Shown: piece after piece, positions 1 to 8,457 of the stretch
Layout: the number at the start of each line of letters is the position of its first letter
Numbering within the stretch: the first letter of the stretch is position 1
DNA from: Streptomyces sp. NL15-2K
GTDB taxonomy: Bacteria > Actinomycetota > Actinomycetes > Streptomycetales > Streptomycetaceae
DNA: 64,000 bases
Assembly: GCF_030551255.1 (NCBI RefSeq)
Contig: NZ_CP130630.1
Coordinates: forward strand, 7,917,501-7,981,500
Direction of reading: 5' to 3'
Notes under the pieces: model-generated
Told to the model about the DNA's origin: nothing
The model's input: only the letters and a program-made list of their open reading frames with translations
Database searches by the model: none
Made by a program: the position numbers and the translations under genes

Positions 1-2838
1 CCGACGGGGCAACGGTCGCGCCCGGACCATGTGAAGCGGGCCGGAGTCCTGGAAGGCGTCGCCGAGTTCGACTCCACGTACTTCGGATACTCGCCGCGCG
101 AGGCGGACGTCCTCGACGTCCAGCAGCGCCTCATGCTCCAGTCGTCAGTGTCGCTGCTGGAGCGGGCCAACATCGATCCGCAGCGCACCCAGCAGCGGAT
201 CGGTGTGTTCGCCGGCTCGGGAATGAGTACCTACCTCTTCGGGGCACTCCGCCGCCGCGACCTGGTCGACTCGCTCGGCGAGATGGTCGTCCGACACGGC
301 AACGACAAGGACTTCCTGGCCACCCGGATCTCCTACAAGCTGAATCTGCGCGGGCCCAGCGTGAACGTGCAGACGGCGTGCTCGACCGGTCTCGTCGCCG
401 TCCACTCGGCCGTGCAGAGCCTGCTCCTGAACGAGTGCGACGCGGCCATCGCGGGCGCGGTGCACATACGGGTGCCGCAGGAGTCCGGATACCAGTACCA
501 GGTCGGCGGGGTGCTCTCGCCGGACGGCGTCTGCCGCCCGCTCGGCGCCGAGGCCAACGGCACGCTGTTCACCAACGGCCTCGGCCTCGTCCTGCTGAAG
601 CGGCTGCGCGACGCGATCGCCGACGGCGACGACGTGCACGCGGTGATCGCCGGTTCTGCGGTGAACAATGACGGTGCGGAGAAGGTGAGTTTCACCGCCC
701 CGAGCGTCTCGGGCCAGGTCGGAGTGCTCAGCGACGCCCTCCAGGTCTCCGGCGCCAAGCAGACGGACATCACCTACATCGAGGCGCACGGCACCGGGAC
801 CGCGCTCGGAGATCCCATCGAGATCGAGGCGATCAAGCAGGCGTACGGCCTCGACGGCGCCCGGTGCGGAATCGGTTCCCTCAAGGGCAACTTCGGGCAC
901 CTCAACATCGCGGCCGGCATCATCGGGCTGATCAAGGCGGCCCTGGTCCTGAAGCACAAGTACGTGCCGCCGACGGTGAACGTCGGCGAGGTCAACCCCG
1001 CGCTCGAACTGGACGGTTCACGCTACTTCGTGACCACCGAGGGGCACCCGCTCGACGGTGACGGAGACACCTGGGCGGGCGTCAGCGCGTTCGGCATGGG
1101 CGGCACCAACGGCCACGTCATCCTGAAGAGCTTCGAGCAGACGCCGGCCGAGCCCGCGGCACCCGCCGACGGCCCCAGCATCCTCACCTTCTCGGCGCGG
1201 TCCGAGGCCGCCCTGCGCGGCCAGGCGACCGCACTGGCACAGCATCTCGCCGCGCACCCGGAGGGTTCGCTCGCCGAGTACGCGTACACGCTGCGCGAGG
1301 GAAGGACACGGCACCCCTACCGGGCATCGCTGGCCGCGGTCGACCGGGCAGAGGCGGTCTCCCGTCTGAAGGCCGGGCGGTACCACCGGGGAGCCGAGGC
1401 GGACTCCGACGAGATCGCGTTCGTCTTCGCGGGCCAGGGAACGCAGCGCGGGGCGATGGGAGCCGTACTCGCCACGAAGAACGAGCGCTTCGCCCGCCGG
1501 CTCGACGAGGCGACCGCCGCGGTGAACGAGCACATGGACTTCGACGTGAACACGTACCTCGGGTCCGACGGCCAGGTGGACAGCATCGACACCTCGGTGG
1601 CGCAGCCGCTCCTGTTCGCCGTCGAGTACGCGCTGGCGGCCACCCTCATCGACTCGGGCGTCCGGCCCCGGTACGTCCTGGGACACAGCCTCGGCGAGAT
1701 CGTCGCCGCGACCGTCGCGGGCGTGTTCGACCTGCGGTCGGCCGCGGCGCTCGTCGTGACGCGGGCGCGGCTCATGGGACGCTGCGAGACCGGGGCGATG
1801 CTCGCCGTCGATCGCCTGGAGCCCTTCGCGGACCTGCTGGACGGCGGCTCCCTGGTGGTCGCGGCGGCCAACTCCCCGCAGCAGCACGTGTTGTCCGGCA
1901 GCCACGAGGCCATCGACGCGGCTGCCGCGCTCGCCGTCGACGCCGGTGTCCACCACCAGCGACTGGCGACATCGCACGCGTTTCACTCGCCGCTCATGCG
2001 GGAGGCCGCAGACCGGTTCCTGGAGTTCCTCACGTCCTGCACCTTCCGGGCGCCATGGATCCCGCTGGTGTCGAACATCACCGGCGGGCTCCTCACGGAG
2101 TACGAGGCCCGGAGCCCGCACTACTGGGCGGACCATCTGCTGCGTACGGTCGACTTCGCCACCTCGGTGGACACACTGCGGCGCTTGGGCGTGCGCCGGT
2201 TCATCGAGATCGGCCCCGGCCGGTCGATGAGCAACCTGGTGCGGGCCGGCTTCGGGCCCGAGGCTGCCTCGACCCTCGAACTGGCCCAGACGCTGGGCGA
2301 ACCGGAGCACGAGGACGAGTCGTTCGCGGACGCCGTCGCACTGGGCTGGACCGCCGACCCCGACGTGCCCATCGACGAGTACGCGAGCGCCGCACGGATG
2401 ACGTCGCTGCCCACGTACGCATTCGAGCGGCACGTCCACTGGGTGGAGCCGGCGCTCGGCTTCGGCGGGGACACCGCCCGTTCCGGTGAGCCTGCGGCAC
2501 AGGCCCCCGCCACCGGACCGGCGACCACCACCGGACCGGCGACCACCACCGAGCCGGCGGCAGGCGACTGCCCCGGCGACCTCGACGATCCCACGGAAGA
2601 GATCCGACGGGTCGTCGGGCAGATCTTCGAGAGCTTCCTCGGCGAGGCGGCCTCGGCCCACGACCGCGGGTTCTTCGAACTCGACGGAAACTCGCTGATG
2701 GCGATCCAGCTGATCAACAAGCTCCGCGAGACCTTCGAACTCGACTTCTCTGTCCGGGACTTCTACGAGAACAGCTCCGTGTCGGGAACCACGAACGTGA
2801 TCAAGGCACTGCTGCTGGAGGAGCCCGCACATGTCTGA
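1..2838 (+). CDS. Modular type I polyketide synthase, KS-AT-ACP (5' end cut by window)
   Basis: This protein condenses an acyl chain with an extender unit on its own ACP; it has no KR, DH or ER domain. The frame is open from base 1 and the sequence before the GTG at 31 still reads like ketosynthase, so the true start lies to the left. The KS has the active Cys in TACSTG (codon at 379), the first His in EAHGTGT (787) and the second in KGNFGH (898). The AT starts near 1415 (FAGQGTQ) with nucleophile Ser in GHSLGE (1687). It has an HAFH motif (1975-1986), which in actinobacterial ATs goes with malonyl-CoA. A Pro/Thr-rich linker (about 2490-2570) leads to an ACP whose phosphopantetheine Ser lies in DGNSLM (2692). 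The stop overlaps the start of the monooxygenase gene by 8 bp. Product unknown. Confidence 0.95.
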   Translation, partial: PTGQRSRPDHVKRAGVLEGVAEFDSTYFGYSPREADVLDVQQRLMLQSSVSLLERANIDPQRTQQRIGVFAGSGMSTYLFGALRRRDLVDSLGEMVVRHGNDKDFLATRISYKLNLRGPSVNVQTACSTGLVAVHSAVQSLLLNECDAAIAGAVHIRVPQESGYQYQVGGVLSPDGVCRPLGAEANGTLFTNGLGLVLLKRLRDAIADGDDVHAVIAGSAVNNDGAEKVSFTAPSVSGQVGVLSDALQVSGAKQTDITYIEAHGTGTALGDPIEIEAIKQAYGLDGARCGIGSLKGNFGHLNIAAGIIGLIKAALVLKHKYVPPTVNVGEVNPALELDGSRYFVTTEGHPLDGDGDTWAGVSAFGMGGTNGHVILKSFEQTPAEPAAPADGPSILTFSARSEAALRGQATALAQHLAAHPEGSLAEYAYTLREGRTRHPYRASLAAVDRAEAVSRLKAGRYHRGAEADSDEIAFVFAGQGTQRGAMGAVLATKNERFARRLDEATAAVNEHMDFDVNTYLGSDGQVDSIDTSVAQPLLFAVEYALAATLIDSGVRPRYVLGHSLGEIVAATVAGVFDLRSAAALVVTRARLMGRCETGAMLAVDRLEPFADLLDGGSLVVAAANSPQQHVLSGSHEAIDAAAALAVDAGVHHQRLATSHAFHSPLMREAADRFLEFLTSCTFRAPWIPLVSNITGGLLTEYEARSPHYWADHLLRTVDFATSVDTLRRLGVRRFIEIGPGRSMSNLVRAGFGPEAASTLELAQTLGEPEHEDESFADAVALGWTADPDVPIDEYASAARMTSLPTYAFERHVHWVEPALGFGGDTARSGEPAAQAPATGPATTTGPATTTEPAAGDCPGDLDDPTEEIRRVVGQIFESFLGEAASAHDRGFFELDGNSLMAIQLINKLRETFELDFSVRDFYENSSVSGTTNVIKALLLEEPAHV

Positions 2839-4021
2839 CGGATCCTTCCTGGACGCCGGGCAGCTGGCGCAGCTCAAGGCGAAACTGAGGTCGGGCACCA
2901 CGGGCACACCCGCCCCCGCACCCGTATCCGCCTCAGCGCCCGCCCCCGAGAGGCAGCGCGATCCGGCCGCGTCCTCCCTCCCCGACCTCGGCGTGATCTT
3001 CTTCTCCGGACTGAGTGGCGACAGCGACCCCTACGACCTTCTCCTGGACGTCTCCCGCTTCGTCGACGGCGCGGGCTTCGGCGCGATCTGGACTCCGGAG
3101 CGGCACTTCACCGAGGCCGGCGGCGCCTACCCCAACCCGGCCGTCCTGGGCTCCGCCCTGGCCGTGATCACCGAGAACGTGCGGATCCGGTCGGGAAGCG
3201 TGAACCTTCCGCTGCACGACATCCTGCGCGTGGCGGAGGAATGGGCCCTCGTCGACAACCTGTCGGGCGGGCGCGTGGACCTCGCGGTGGCGCCCGGCTG
3301 GCACTCACGGGACTTCGTCCTCAACCCCGAGGGCTACGAGAGCCGGGGGCAGGCGCTCAACGCGGCGCGGGAGCAGTTGCAACAGCTGTGGCGCGGAGTC
3401 CCCGTCGAACGGACCGACCCCGCCGGGGAACGCCACGACATCCTGACCTTCCCCCGGCCCGTGCAGTCTCAACTCCCCGTCTGGCTGACCTCGTCGAAGA
3501 GCGTCGACTCGTGGCGCTTCGCGGGCGAACAGGGCCTCAACGTCCTGTCGGCCCTCATCAACTTCGGGCCGGCCGAACTGCAGAAGCGGATCGACGTCTA
3601 CCGCGAGGCGCGGGCCCGGGCCGGCCTCGACCCCGACCGGGGTGTCGTCTCGCTGATGCTGCACACCTACGTCGGCGTCGACGCGTACGAGGCCGTGGAG
3701 CGCGTGCGGACACCCATGACCGAGTACCTGAGTTCCTTCGTCACCCAGCACGCGACCTCGGGACAGAGCGAGTCGCAGGACAAGTCCCGGACGCTGCAGA
3801 ACCTCGACGCGGACCGGGACGAGTTCCTCGAGATGGTGTTCCAGCGGTACGTCTCCTCCAGCTCGCTCATCGGCGATGTGAAGCAGGCCCGGCAGACGCT
3901 GGAGGGGTTCCGGGACATGGGCGTGGACGAGGTCGCGTGCCTCGTGGACTTCGGGCTGTCCAAGGACGAGGTGCTGGCGAGCCTCACCCGGCTCTCCTCG
4001 CTGCTCGAGAAAGGAGCATGA
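2831..4021 (+). CDS. Luciferase-like FMN-dependent monooxygenase, MupA/Atu3671-like secondary-metabolism type
   Basis: A 396-residue bacterial-luciferase-fold oxygenase that should use reduced FMN and O2. The core (from about residue 50, LGVIFFSG) carries the family's ERHF, RSGSVNLPLHD and GGRVDLAVAPGWH segments. The N-terminal 45 residues begin with a helix-like stretch (LDAGQLAQLKAKL) and a Pro/Ala-rich linker. This resembles the junctions seen where such domains are built into PKS/NRPS lines, and may dock on the ACP of the preceding gene. The ATG at 2831 overlaps the PKS stop. The FMN reductase at 6184 is the likely supplier of reduced flavin. Hydroxylation of a carrier-bound intermediate is a reasonable guess; the exact oxidation cannot be read from sequence. 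Confidence 0.9.
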   Translation: MSDGSFLDAGQLAQLKAKLRSGTTGTPAPAPVSASAPAPERQRDPAASSLPDLGVIFFSGLSGDSDPYDLLLDVSRFVDGAGFGAIWTPERHFTEAGGAYPNPAVLGSALAVITENVRIRSGSVNLPLHDILRVAEEWALVDNLSGGRVDLAVAPGWHSRDFVLNPEGYESRGQALNAAREQLQQLWRGVPVERTDPAGERHDILTFPRPVQSQLPVWLTSSKSVDSWRFAGEQGLNVLSALINFGPAELQKRIDVYREARARAGLDPDRGVVSLMLHTYVGVDAYEAVERVRTPMTEYLSSFVTQHATSGQSESQDKSRTLQNLDADRDEFLEMVFQRYVSSSSLIGDVKQARQTLEGFRDMGVDEVACLVDFGLSKDEVLASLTRLSSLLEKGA

Positions 4022-4024
4022 CCT

Positions 4025-4588
4025 GTGCGGACGTACAGCTTCCAGGGTGTCCTGCCGCGTATCCACCCGAGCGTCTACGCGTTCGACGACGTGGTGGTGA
4101 TCGGGGACGTGGAGATCGAGGAGGGCGTCAGCCTGTGGCCCGGCGTCACCATTCGCGGGGACAAGGGAAAGGTGCGGATCGGCCAGGGGTCGAACATCCA
4201 GGACCATGCCATGCTGCACTCGGACCCCGACAGTCCGCTGGTCGTCGGACGGGACGTCACGATCGCCCACAGCGCGGTGCTGCACGGCTGCTCGGTCGCC
4301 TCCGGAACGGTCGTCGGCATCGGCGCGATACTGCTGAACGGGGCCCGGGTAGGGGAGAGTTGCCGGGTGTCGGCGGGAGTCGTGCTCGGCGTCGGGCCCC
4401 TCTACCCGTCCCGGAGCCTCATCGCGGGCACCCCGCCCTCCGCCCTGATGACGCTCAGCGACAGCGACGTGGCGGTGCTGGACGAGACGGCCGCCGAGTA
4501 CCGGCAGCTCGCCGAGCAGTACCGGACGGGCCTGCGCCGCCTCGCTGTGCCGGGCCATGAACGGTCCGAGACGTGGGCCGATGCCTGA
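4025..4588 (+). CDS. Gamma-carbonic-anhydrase family left-handed beta-helix protein
   Basis: A 187-residue protein with the hexapeptide-repeat pattern of the gamma-CA/PaaY/YrdA family. The three expected metal-binding histidines are present as His65 (MLHSD), His82 (IAHS) and His87 (LHGC), with the family's 5-residue spacing between the last two. The GTG start at 4025 follows AAAGGAG at 4010-4016 by eight bases, and the gene begins 3 bp after the monooxygenase stop. It may be a carbonic anhydrase, but members of this fold in degradative or biosynthetic operons (for example PaaY) can hydrolyse thioesters. Its position between a PKS, an oxygenase and a thioesterase makes a thioester or acyl-handling role plausible. 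That role is inference. Confidence 0.85.
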   Translation: MRTYSFQGVLPRIHPSVYAFDDVVVIGDVEIEEGVSLWPGVTIRGDKGKVRIGQGSNIQDHAMLHSDPDSPLVVGRDVTIAHSAVLHGCSVASGTVVGIGAILLNGARVGESCRVSAGVVLGVGPLYPSRSLIAGTPPSALMTLSDSDVAVLDETAAEYRQLAEQYRTGLRRLAVPGHERSETWADA

Positions 4589-5373
4589 TGCTCCATCAAC
4601 CCCTCTCATCAGACGCCCGGTTGCTCCGGCGTCATGGTCCCGGGCACCGGACGGCGGCCGTCTGCTTCCACCACGCGGGCGGGGGCATGTCCGCCTACCG
4701 GGGCTGGGCGGAACAGCTCGCCCCGCACCTGGACGTGGTCCTGGTCCAGCTCAAGGGGCGCGAGGACCGCACGGCGGAACCACTCACCGACGACCTGGGC
4801 GATCTCGCCGTGCGGATCGCCCGGGACATCTGCGGGATGCCGTACGACGACCTCGTACTGGTCGGCCACAGCATGGGCGCGACCATCGCGTGGGCGGTCG
4901 CCGACGCGATCTGGGCGGTCTACCGCCGCCGCGTGCGCGTGGTGCTGTCGGCTCAGGCGCCACCGCCGTACACCGACCGGATCGGCCCTGTCGGCCGGCA
5001 GCCGGTGGGGGAGGTGCGGCACGGCCGGACCGTCGACGTCTCCGGAGCCGTGGGCGACGCCCTGACGAGTGCCGCGGACGCCTTCCACTCGGACATCCTG
5101 GCCGCGGACCTGGCCTGGATGTCCCGCGAGTTCCCCGCGCTGGTTCCCCGGCCGCTCCCGGTCGACCTGTACTGCGTGGCGGCCGGCCAGGACCCGCTGC
5201 TGGCACCCGAGGACATGGCCGGCTGGGCGTCGCTGACGACCGGGCACTTCTCGCAACGGACGGTTCCCGGCGGACACATGTACCTCCTGACGGATCCCAC
5301 GCCTGTGCTCGGGCTCGTCGAGACGCTCGCGGCCCAGGGCTCGACAGACAGGACGGTCGGCCATGTCCGGTGA
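4588..5373 (+). CDS. Type II thioesterase (alpha/beta hydrolase)
   Basis: A stand-alone thioesterase of the kind that clears stalled or wrong acyl groups from carrier proteins, or releases the product. The nucleophile is Ser95 in GHSMG, the acid Asp202 in GQDPL and the base His230 in GGHMYL. The early FHHAGGG motif is typical of the family. I chose the ATG at 4588, which shares bases with the preceding stop (TGATG, 4586-4590). A GTG at 4573 would add five residues deeper inside the upstream gene. The 261-residue length is normal. The 3' end overlaps the next start by 11 bp. Confidence 0.93.
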   Translation: MLHQPLSSDARLLRRHGPGHRTAAVCFHHAGGGMSAYRGWAEQLAPHLDVVLVQLKGREDRTAEPLTDDLGDLAVRIARDICGMPYDDLVLVGHSMGATIAWAVADAIWAVYRRRVRVVLSAQAPPPYTDRIGPVGRQPVGEVRHGRTVDVSGAVGDALTSAADAFHSDILAADLAWMSREFPALVPRPLPVDLYCVAAGQDPLLAPEDMAGWASLTTGHFSQRTVPGGHMYLLTDPTPVLGLVETLAAQGSTDRTVGHVR

Positions 5374-6187
5374 CGCACGCGACGGCGCCCGGGTGCGCGT
5401 CGGCTTCCAGCGGAGCACCCCGCCGTTCTCCTACGCGCCGACCGCGGACTTCAGCCCCGTCGGCTACTCCGTGGACCTGGCGCGGCTGGTCCTCGCCACG
5501 GTCCTCGGCACCCCTCACACGGCTCCGCCGCTGGAGGCCGTCGAGGTCACCTCCTCCACGAGGGAGGCACTGCTCGCCCGGCATCGCATCGACATCGAAT
5601 GCGGTTCGACGACGATCACGCAGGCGCGAGCGCGGCGCTGTGCCTTCAGCAGGCCGATCTTCCGCACCTCGCACCGGATCGCGGTGAAGCCCGGTGTGAA
5701 GGTGACGGCAGGCGGTCTGCACGTTGTGGGTATCCAGGGCTCGACGAGCCAGGCCGCGCTGGAAACCCGGACGGACCTCGGATTCGACTGGACTTTCGTG
5801 GGCGTGGCGTCCATCGGTGAGGCCAGGGATGTCTTCCTCGACGACCCGCGGGTCGGTGCCATGGTGGCGGACGAGGTGATTCTCCGGGCACTGCTGCGCG
5901 GCGGCGGCACACCGGAAGGAATCAGACTCCTGGACACGCGGCTGGGTGGGGAGTTCTACGGATTCATGATGCGGCGTCACGACCAGGAATTCGTCCGCGC
6001 CGTCGATGACGCACTGGCCGAGGTGTTCGCGTCCGACGCGTATCCAAGGCTCCTCCAGTCGTGGTTCGTCGACGAACTCCCCGGTCTTGGATTCGGCCTG
6101 GGGATGGATCCCGCGGACGACGCATTCGTGCGGCGGGAACGGCAGGCGGGGGACCACCCTGCCGATCGGAAGAGGCGGCTTCGATGA
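5363..6187 (+). CDS. Amino-acid-binding-protein fold (SBP family 3) without signal peptide
   Basis: A 274-residue protein that reads along its length like a periplasmic amino-acid-binding protein. In histidine/LAO-type binding proteins an Arg after the ITxxR segment holds the ligand carboxylate; Arg89 (TITQAR) is in that place. The GST motif is at 126-128, and an Asp at 170 (VADEV) fits the amino-group contact. The N-terminus is charged, with no hydrophobic core, lipobox or Tat motif, so it should stay in the cytoplasm. No ABC permease or ATPase is nearby. The precedent is PheC (cyclohexadienyl dehydratase), an enzyme evolved from this fold. An enzyme or chaperone acting on an amino-acid-like intermediate is inferred. 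Start overlaps the thioesterase; the stop shares ATGA with the reductase. Confidence 0.8.
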   Translation: MSGDARDGARVRVGFQRSTPPFSYAPTADFSPVGYSVDLARLVLATVLGTPHTAPPLEAVEVTSSTREALLARHRIDIECGSTTITQARARRCAFSRPIFRTSHRIAVKPGVKVTAGGLHVVGIQGSTSQAALETRTDLGFDWTFVGVASIGEARDVFLDDPRVGAMVADEVILRALLRGGGTPEGIRLLDTRLGGEFYGFMMRRHDQEFVRAVDDALAEVFASDAYPRLLQSWFVDELPGLGFGLGMDPADDAFVRRERQAGDHPADRKRRLR

Positions 6188-6708
6188 ACACCACTGAGAT
6201 CACCTTGCAGGACGCTTTCAAGGACGTCATGGCCTGCGTGGCCACGCCCGTGTCGATCGTGACGGCCATGCCCCGGCGCGGAGCGCCGCGCGGGGCGACC
6301 GTCAGCGCCTTCACCTCGCTGTCGATCACGCCGACGATGGTCCTGGTCAGCCTGGACCGGAGGTCGCAAACGCTCGACGTCATCCGCGAGTCGGGTCGCT
6401 TCGGCCTCAACGTGCTCGGTGCCGACCAGGACGATCTGGCGATGTCCTTCGCCTCCCGGAGCGACATCGACAAGTTCCGCGGAACGTCCTGGGACGTCGA
6501 CCACGACCTCCCGCGCATCGCGGGGGCCTCGGCATGGATCGCGTCGACCGTGGCCGATCTGGTGGACGGCGGAGACCACGTCATCGTGCTCGGTCGCGTC
6601 GACGCCGCGGAGACCACGGGGAGCAAGGCACCACTGGTCTATTACCGACGCAGCTTCGGGACCCACCAGCCGCATCATGTCTCCGAGAGTGTGAAGGTCC
6701 CGGAATGA
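6184..6708 (+). CDS. NAD(P)H:FMN reductase, HpaC/flavin reductase-like domain
   Basis: A 174-residue split-barrel flavin reductase. It has the family features VATPVSIVTA near the N-terminus, GATVSAFTSLSITPTMVLVSL, and FGLNVL about 75 residues in. Such proteins reduce free FMN with NAD(P)H and hand it to a partner monooxygenase, here most likely the luciferase-like enzyme at 2831. The ATG at 6184 overlaps the preceding stop (ATGA), and its own stop overlaps the next ATG in the same way, so translation is probably coupled. An upstream in-frame start lies inside the binding-protein gene and was rejected. Confidence 0.92.
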   Translation: MNTTEITLQDAFKDVMACVATPVSIVTAMPRRGAPRGATVSAFTSLSITPTMVLVSLDRRSQTLDVIRESGRFGLNVLGADQDDLAMSFASRSDIDKFRGTSWDVDHDLPRIAGASAWIASTVADLVDGGDHVIVLGRVDAAETTGSKAPLVYYRRSFGTHQPHHVSESVKVPE

Positions 6709-8420
6709 GGAACAGAGTCCGAATCGGACTGCTCGGATGCGGAACGGTCGGGGAGGAGTTCGCCGAACTGCTCGTCGAGCGGCGCGCCGCGATCGAGGAG
6801 GTCGCGGGAGTGTCCTTGGAGCTGGTGCGGGTCGCCGTGCGCGATCCGGGCAAGCCACGCTCCCCGGTGCTGGACCCGGAGATGTTCACCGGCGACGCCT
6901 ACGAGGTGGTCAAGGCCGAGGACGTCGATGTCGTGGTCGAGCTGATCGGCGGCACCTCACCGGCCGGAGAGCTGGTGACGGCAGCGCTGCACTCCGGAAA
7001 GTCGGTCGTGACCGCCAACAAGGAGCTCGTCGCCGACGCGGGCCCCGAGCTGTTCGCCGCGGCCGACCGGGCGGGGGCCGACCTCTTCTTCGAGGCGGCG
7101 GCCGTGGCGGCCGTGCCCATCCTGCGACCCATGCGGGAGTCCTTGCTGGCCGAGGACGTGACGCGGGTGGCCGGCATCGTCAACGGCACCACGAACTTCG
7201 TGCTCACCCGCATGACGGCCGAGGGGCTGAGCTTCGACGAGGCGCTGGCCAAGGCCCAGGAGCTGGGATACGCCGAGCCCGAGGCGAGCGCCGACATCGA
7301 GGGCACCGACGCGGCGTCCAAGATCGCCATTCTCGCCTCGCTGGCCTTCAACCGGTCGGTCTTGGCCGACGACGTCAGCCGGGAGGGCATCGTCGGCCTC
7401 GACCGCGAGGACTTCGAACTGGCCTCCCGGTTCGGTTTCGACATCAAGCTCCTGGGGGTGGCCGAGCGGTTCGCCGACGGCTCCGACGCGCACGGGACGA
7501 TCGGCGCCCAGGTCTTCCCCGCGCTGATCGCACGTGATCATCCGCTGGCGAGCGTCCGGGACAGCTTCAACGCGGTCTTCATCACCACCTCCGCCGCCGG
7601 TGAGCTGATGTTCTACGGGCATGGCGCCGGCCCCCGCCCGTCGGCGTCGGCGATCCTGGGCGATGTCGTCGGCGCCGCGGATCAGCGGTTGCGCGGCACG
7701 CACCACCGTGTCCCCGTCGGCCCGCCGGCGGCTATGCGGCCGACGGGGGAGCTGGTGCACTCCTACTACATCCGCGCCGACGTCGATGAGGCGCCGGGCG
7801 TCCTGTCCGAGGTGACAGGCGTGTTCGGGCGGCACGGAGTGTCGATCCGCACGGTGGACCAGCACGGCGCTGAGTCGCAGGCACGCATCGTGTTCATTAC
7901 CTTCCCGGCACCCGAGCACGCGCTGCACAGCGCGATGGACGAACTGCGGGGCCTCGGCCATGTCCGGGGCGTCGGGCGGGTGCTGCGAATCTACGCCCAG
8001 CAGCCGGAGTCCCATCCCGGCACCGGTGCGTCAGGACCCTTCCGGGCCCGGCGAACAAGCCAGGTCACAGCGGTCCGAGCAAGAGAAGAACAAGAGAAAC
8101 AGGAAAGGGCTCACCACATGTCCCAGCCGATACAGCTCGTCATCCACATCACCACGCTCCCGGGGCGCGGCAAGGACCAGATCGCCGCGTTCGAGCACCT
8201 CGCGCCGCTCGTGCGAGCCGAAGCGGGATGCCTCCAGTACGACCTGCACCAGGTGAGCGGCGACCCCGACCGCTTCGTTCTCATGGAGCGCTGGTCGTCC
8301 CAGGAGGCGCTCAGCGCGCACGACGCCACCCCGCACATGATCGAGGCCGACACGGCCAGTCCCGCGTTCCGAGCGGGCCCGGCGGAAGTGTTCCGTCTGG
8401 ACGCCGAACCCCTGGCCTGA
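6705..8420 (+). CDS. Homoserine dehydrogenase continuing in frame into an antibiotic-biosynthesis-monooxygenase (ABM) domain
   Basis: Residues 1-430 form a complete homoserine dehydrogenase: NAD(P)-binding GLLGCGTVG, TANKELV, IVNGTTNF, the GTDAASK segment with the expected catalytic Lys, and a C-terminal ACT domain starting near YYIRADVDEAPGVL. It would interconvert aspartate semialdehyde and homoserine. No stop follows: the frame runs through a charged linker of about 30 residues into a roughly 100-residue ABM domain (about 8118-8420). The start ATG at 6705 overlaps the reductase stop. A purine-rich run before an internal ATG at 8118 could also start the ABM domain separately. The window holds a second, housekeeping hom at 13151, so this copy is probably dedicated to the cluster. 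Confidence 0.88.
   Translation: MRNRVRIGLLGCGTVGEEFAELLVERRAAIEEVAGVSLELVRVAVRDPGKPRSPVLDPEMFTGDAYEVVKAEDVDVVVELIGGTSPAGELVTAALHSGKSVVTANKELVADAGPELFAAADRAGADLFFEAAAVAAVPILRPMRESLLAEDVTRVAGIVNGTTNFVLTRMTAEGLSFDEALAKAQELGYAEPEASADIEGTDAASKIAILASLAFNRSVLADDVSREGIVGLDREDFELASRFGFDIKLLGVAERFADGSDAHGTIGAQVFPALIARDHPLASVRDSFNAVFITTSAAGELMFYGHGAGPRPSASAILGDVVGAADQRLRGTHHRVPVGPPAAMRPTGELVHSYYIRADVDEAPGVLSEVTGVFGRHGVSIRTVDQHGAESQARIVFITFPAPEHALHSAMDELRGLGHVRGVGRVLRIYAQQPESHPGTGASGPFRARRTSQVTAVRAREEQEKQERAHHMSQPIQLVIHITTLPGRGKDQIAAFEHLAPLVRAEAGCLQYDLHQVSGDPDRFVLMERWSSQEALSAHDATPHMIEADTASPAFRAGPAEVFRLDAEPLA
8101..8120 (+). promoter_or_regulatory. Possible internal ribosome binding site and start for the ABM domain
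   Basis: AGGAAAGGG at 8101-8109 lies eight bases before an in-frame ATG at 8118, exactly where the ABM domain begins (SQPIQLVIHI). This arrangement would let a free ABM protein be made alongside the fusion. It could also be the leftover start of a once separate gene whose upstream stop was lost. Confidence 0.4.
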
Positions 8421-8425
8421 CCGCA

Positions 8426-8457
8426 GACAGGCCGCCGACACGGGTCGGCGGCCTGTC
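8426..8457 (+). terminator. Terminator of the biosynthetic operon
   Basis: A 14-bp perfect inverted repeat (8426-8439 with 8444-8457) around a four-base loop, starting five bases after the stop of the last operon gene. There is no clear T run, which is common for Streptomyces terminators. Confidence 0.8.

Noticed and set aside
1018..2907. Long open frame on the minus strand across the PKS gene
   Set aside because: It is the complement of a clear KS-AT-ACP gene; high GC keeps antisense frames open. The translation is low-complexity with no domain.
1..8420. Naming the product of the PKS operon
   Set aside because: The gene set does not match a cluster I can name with confidence and the left part is missing, so any product name would be a guess.
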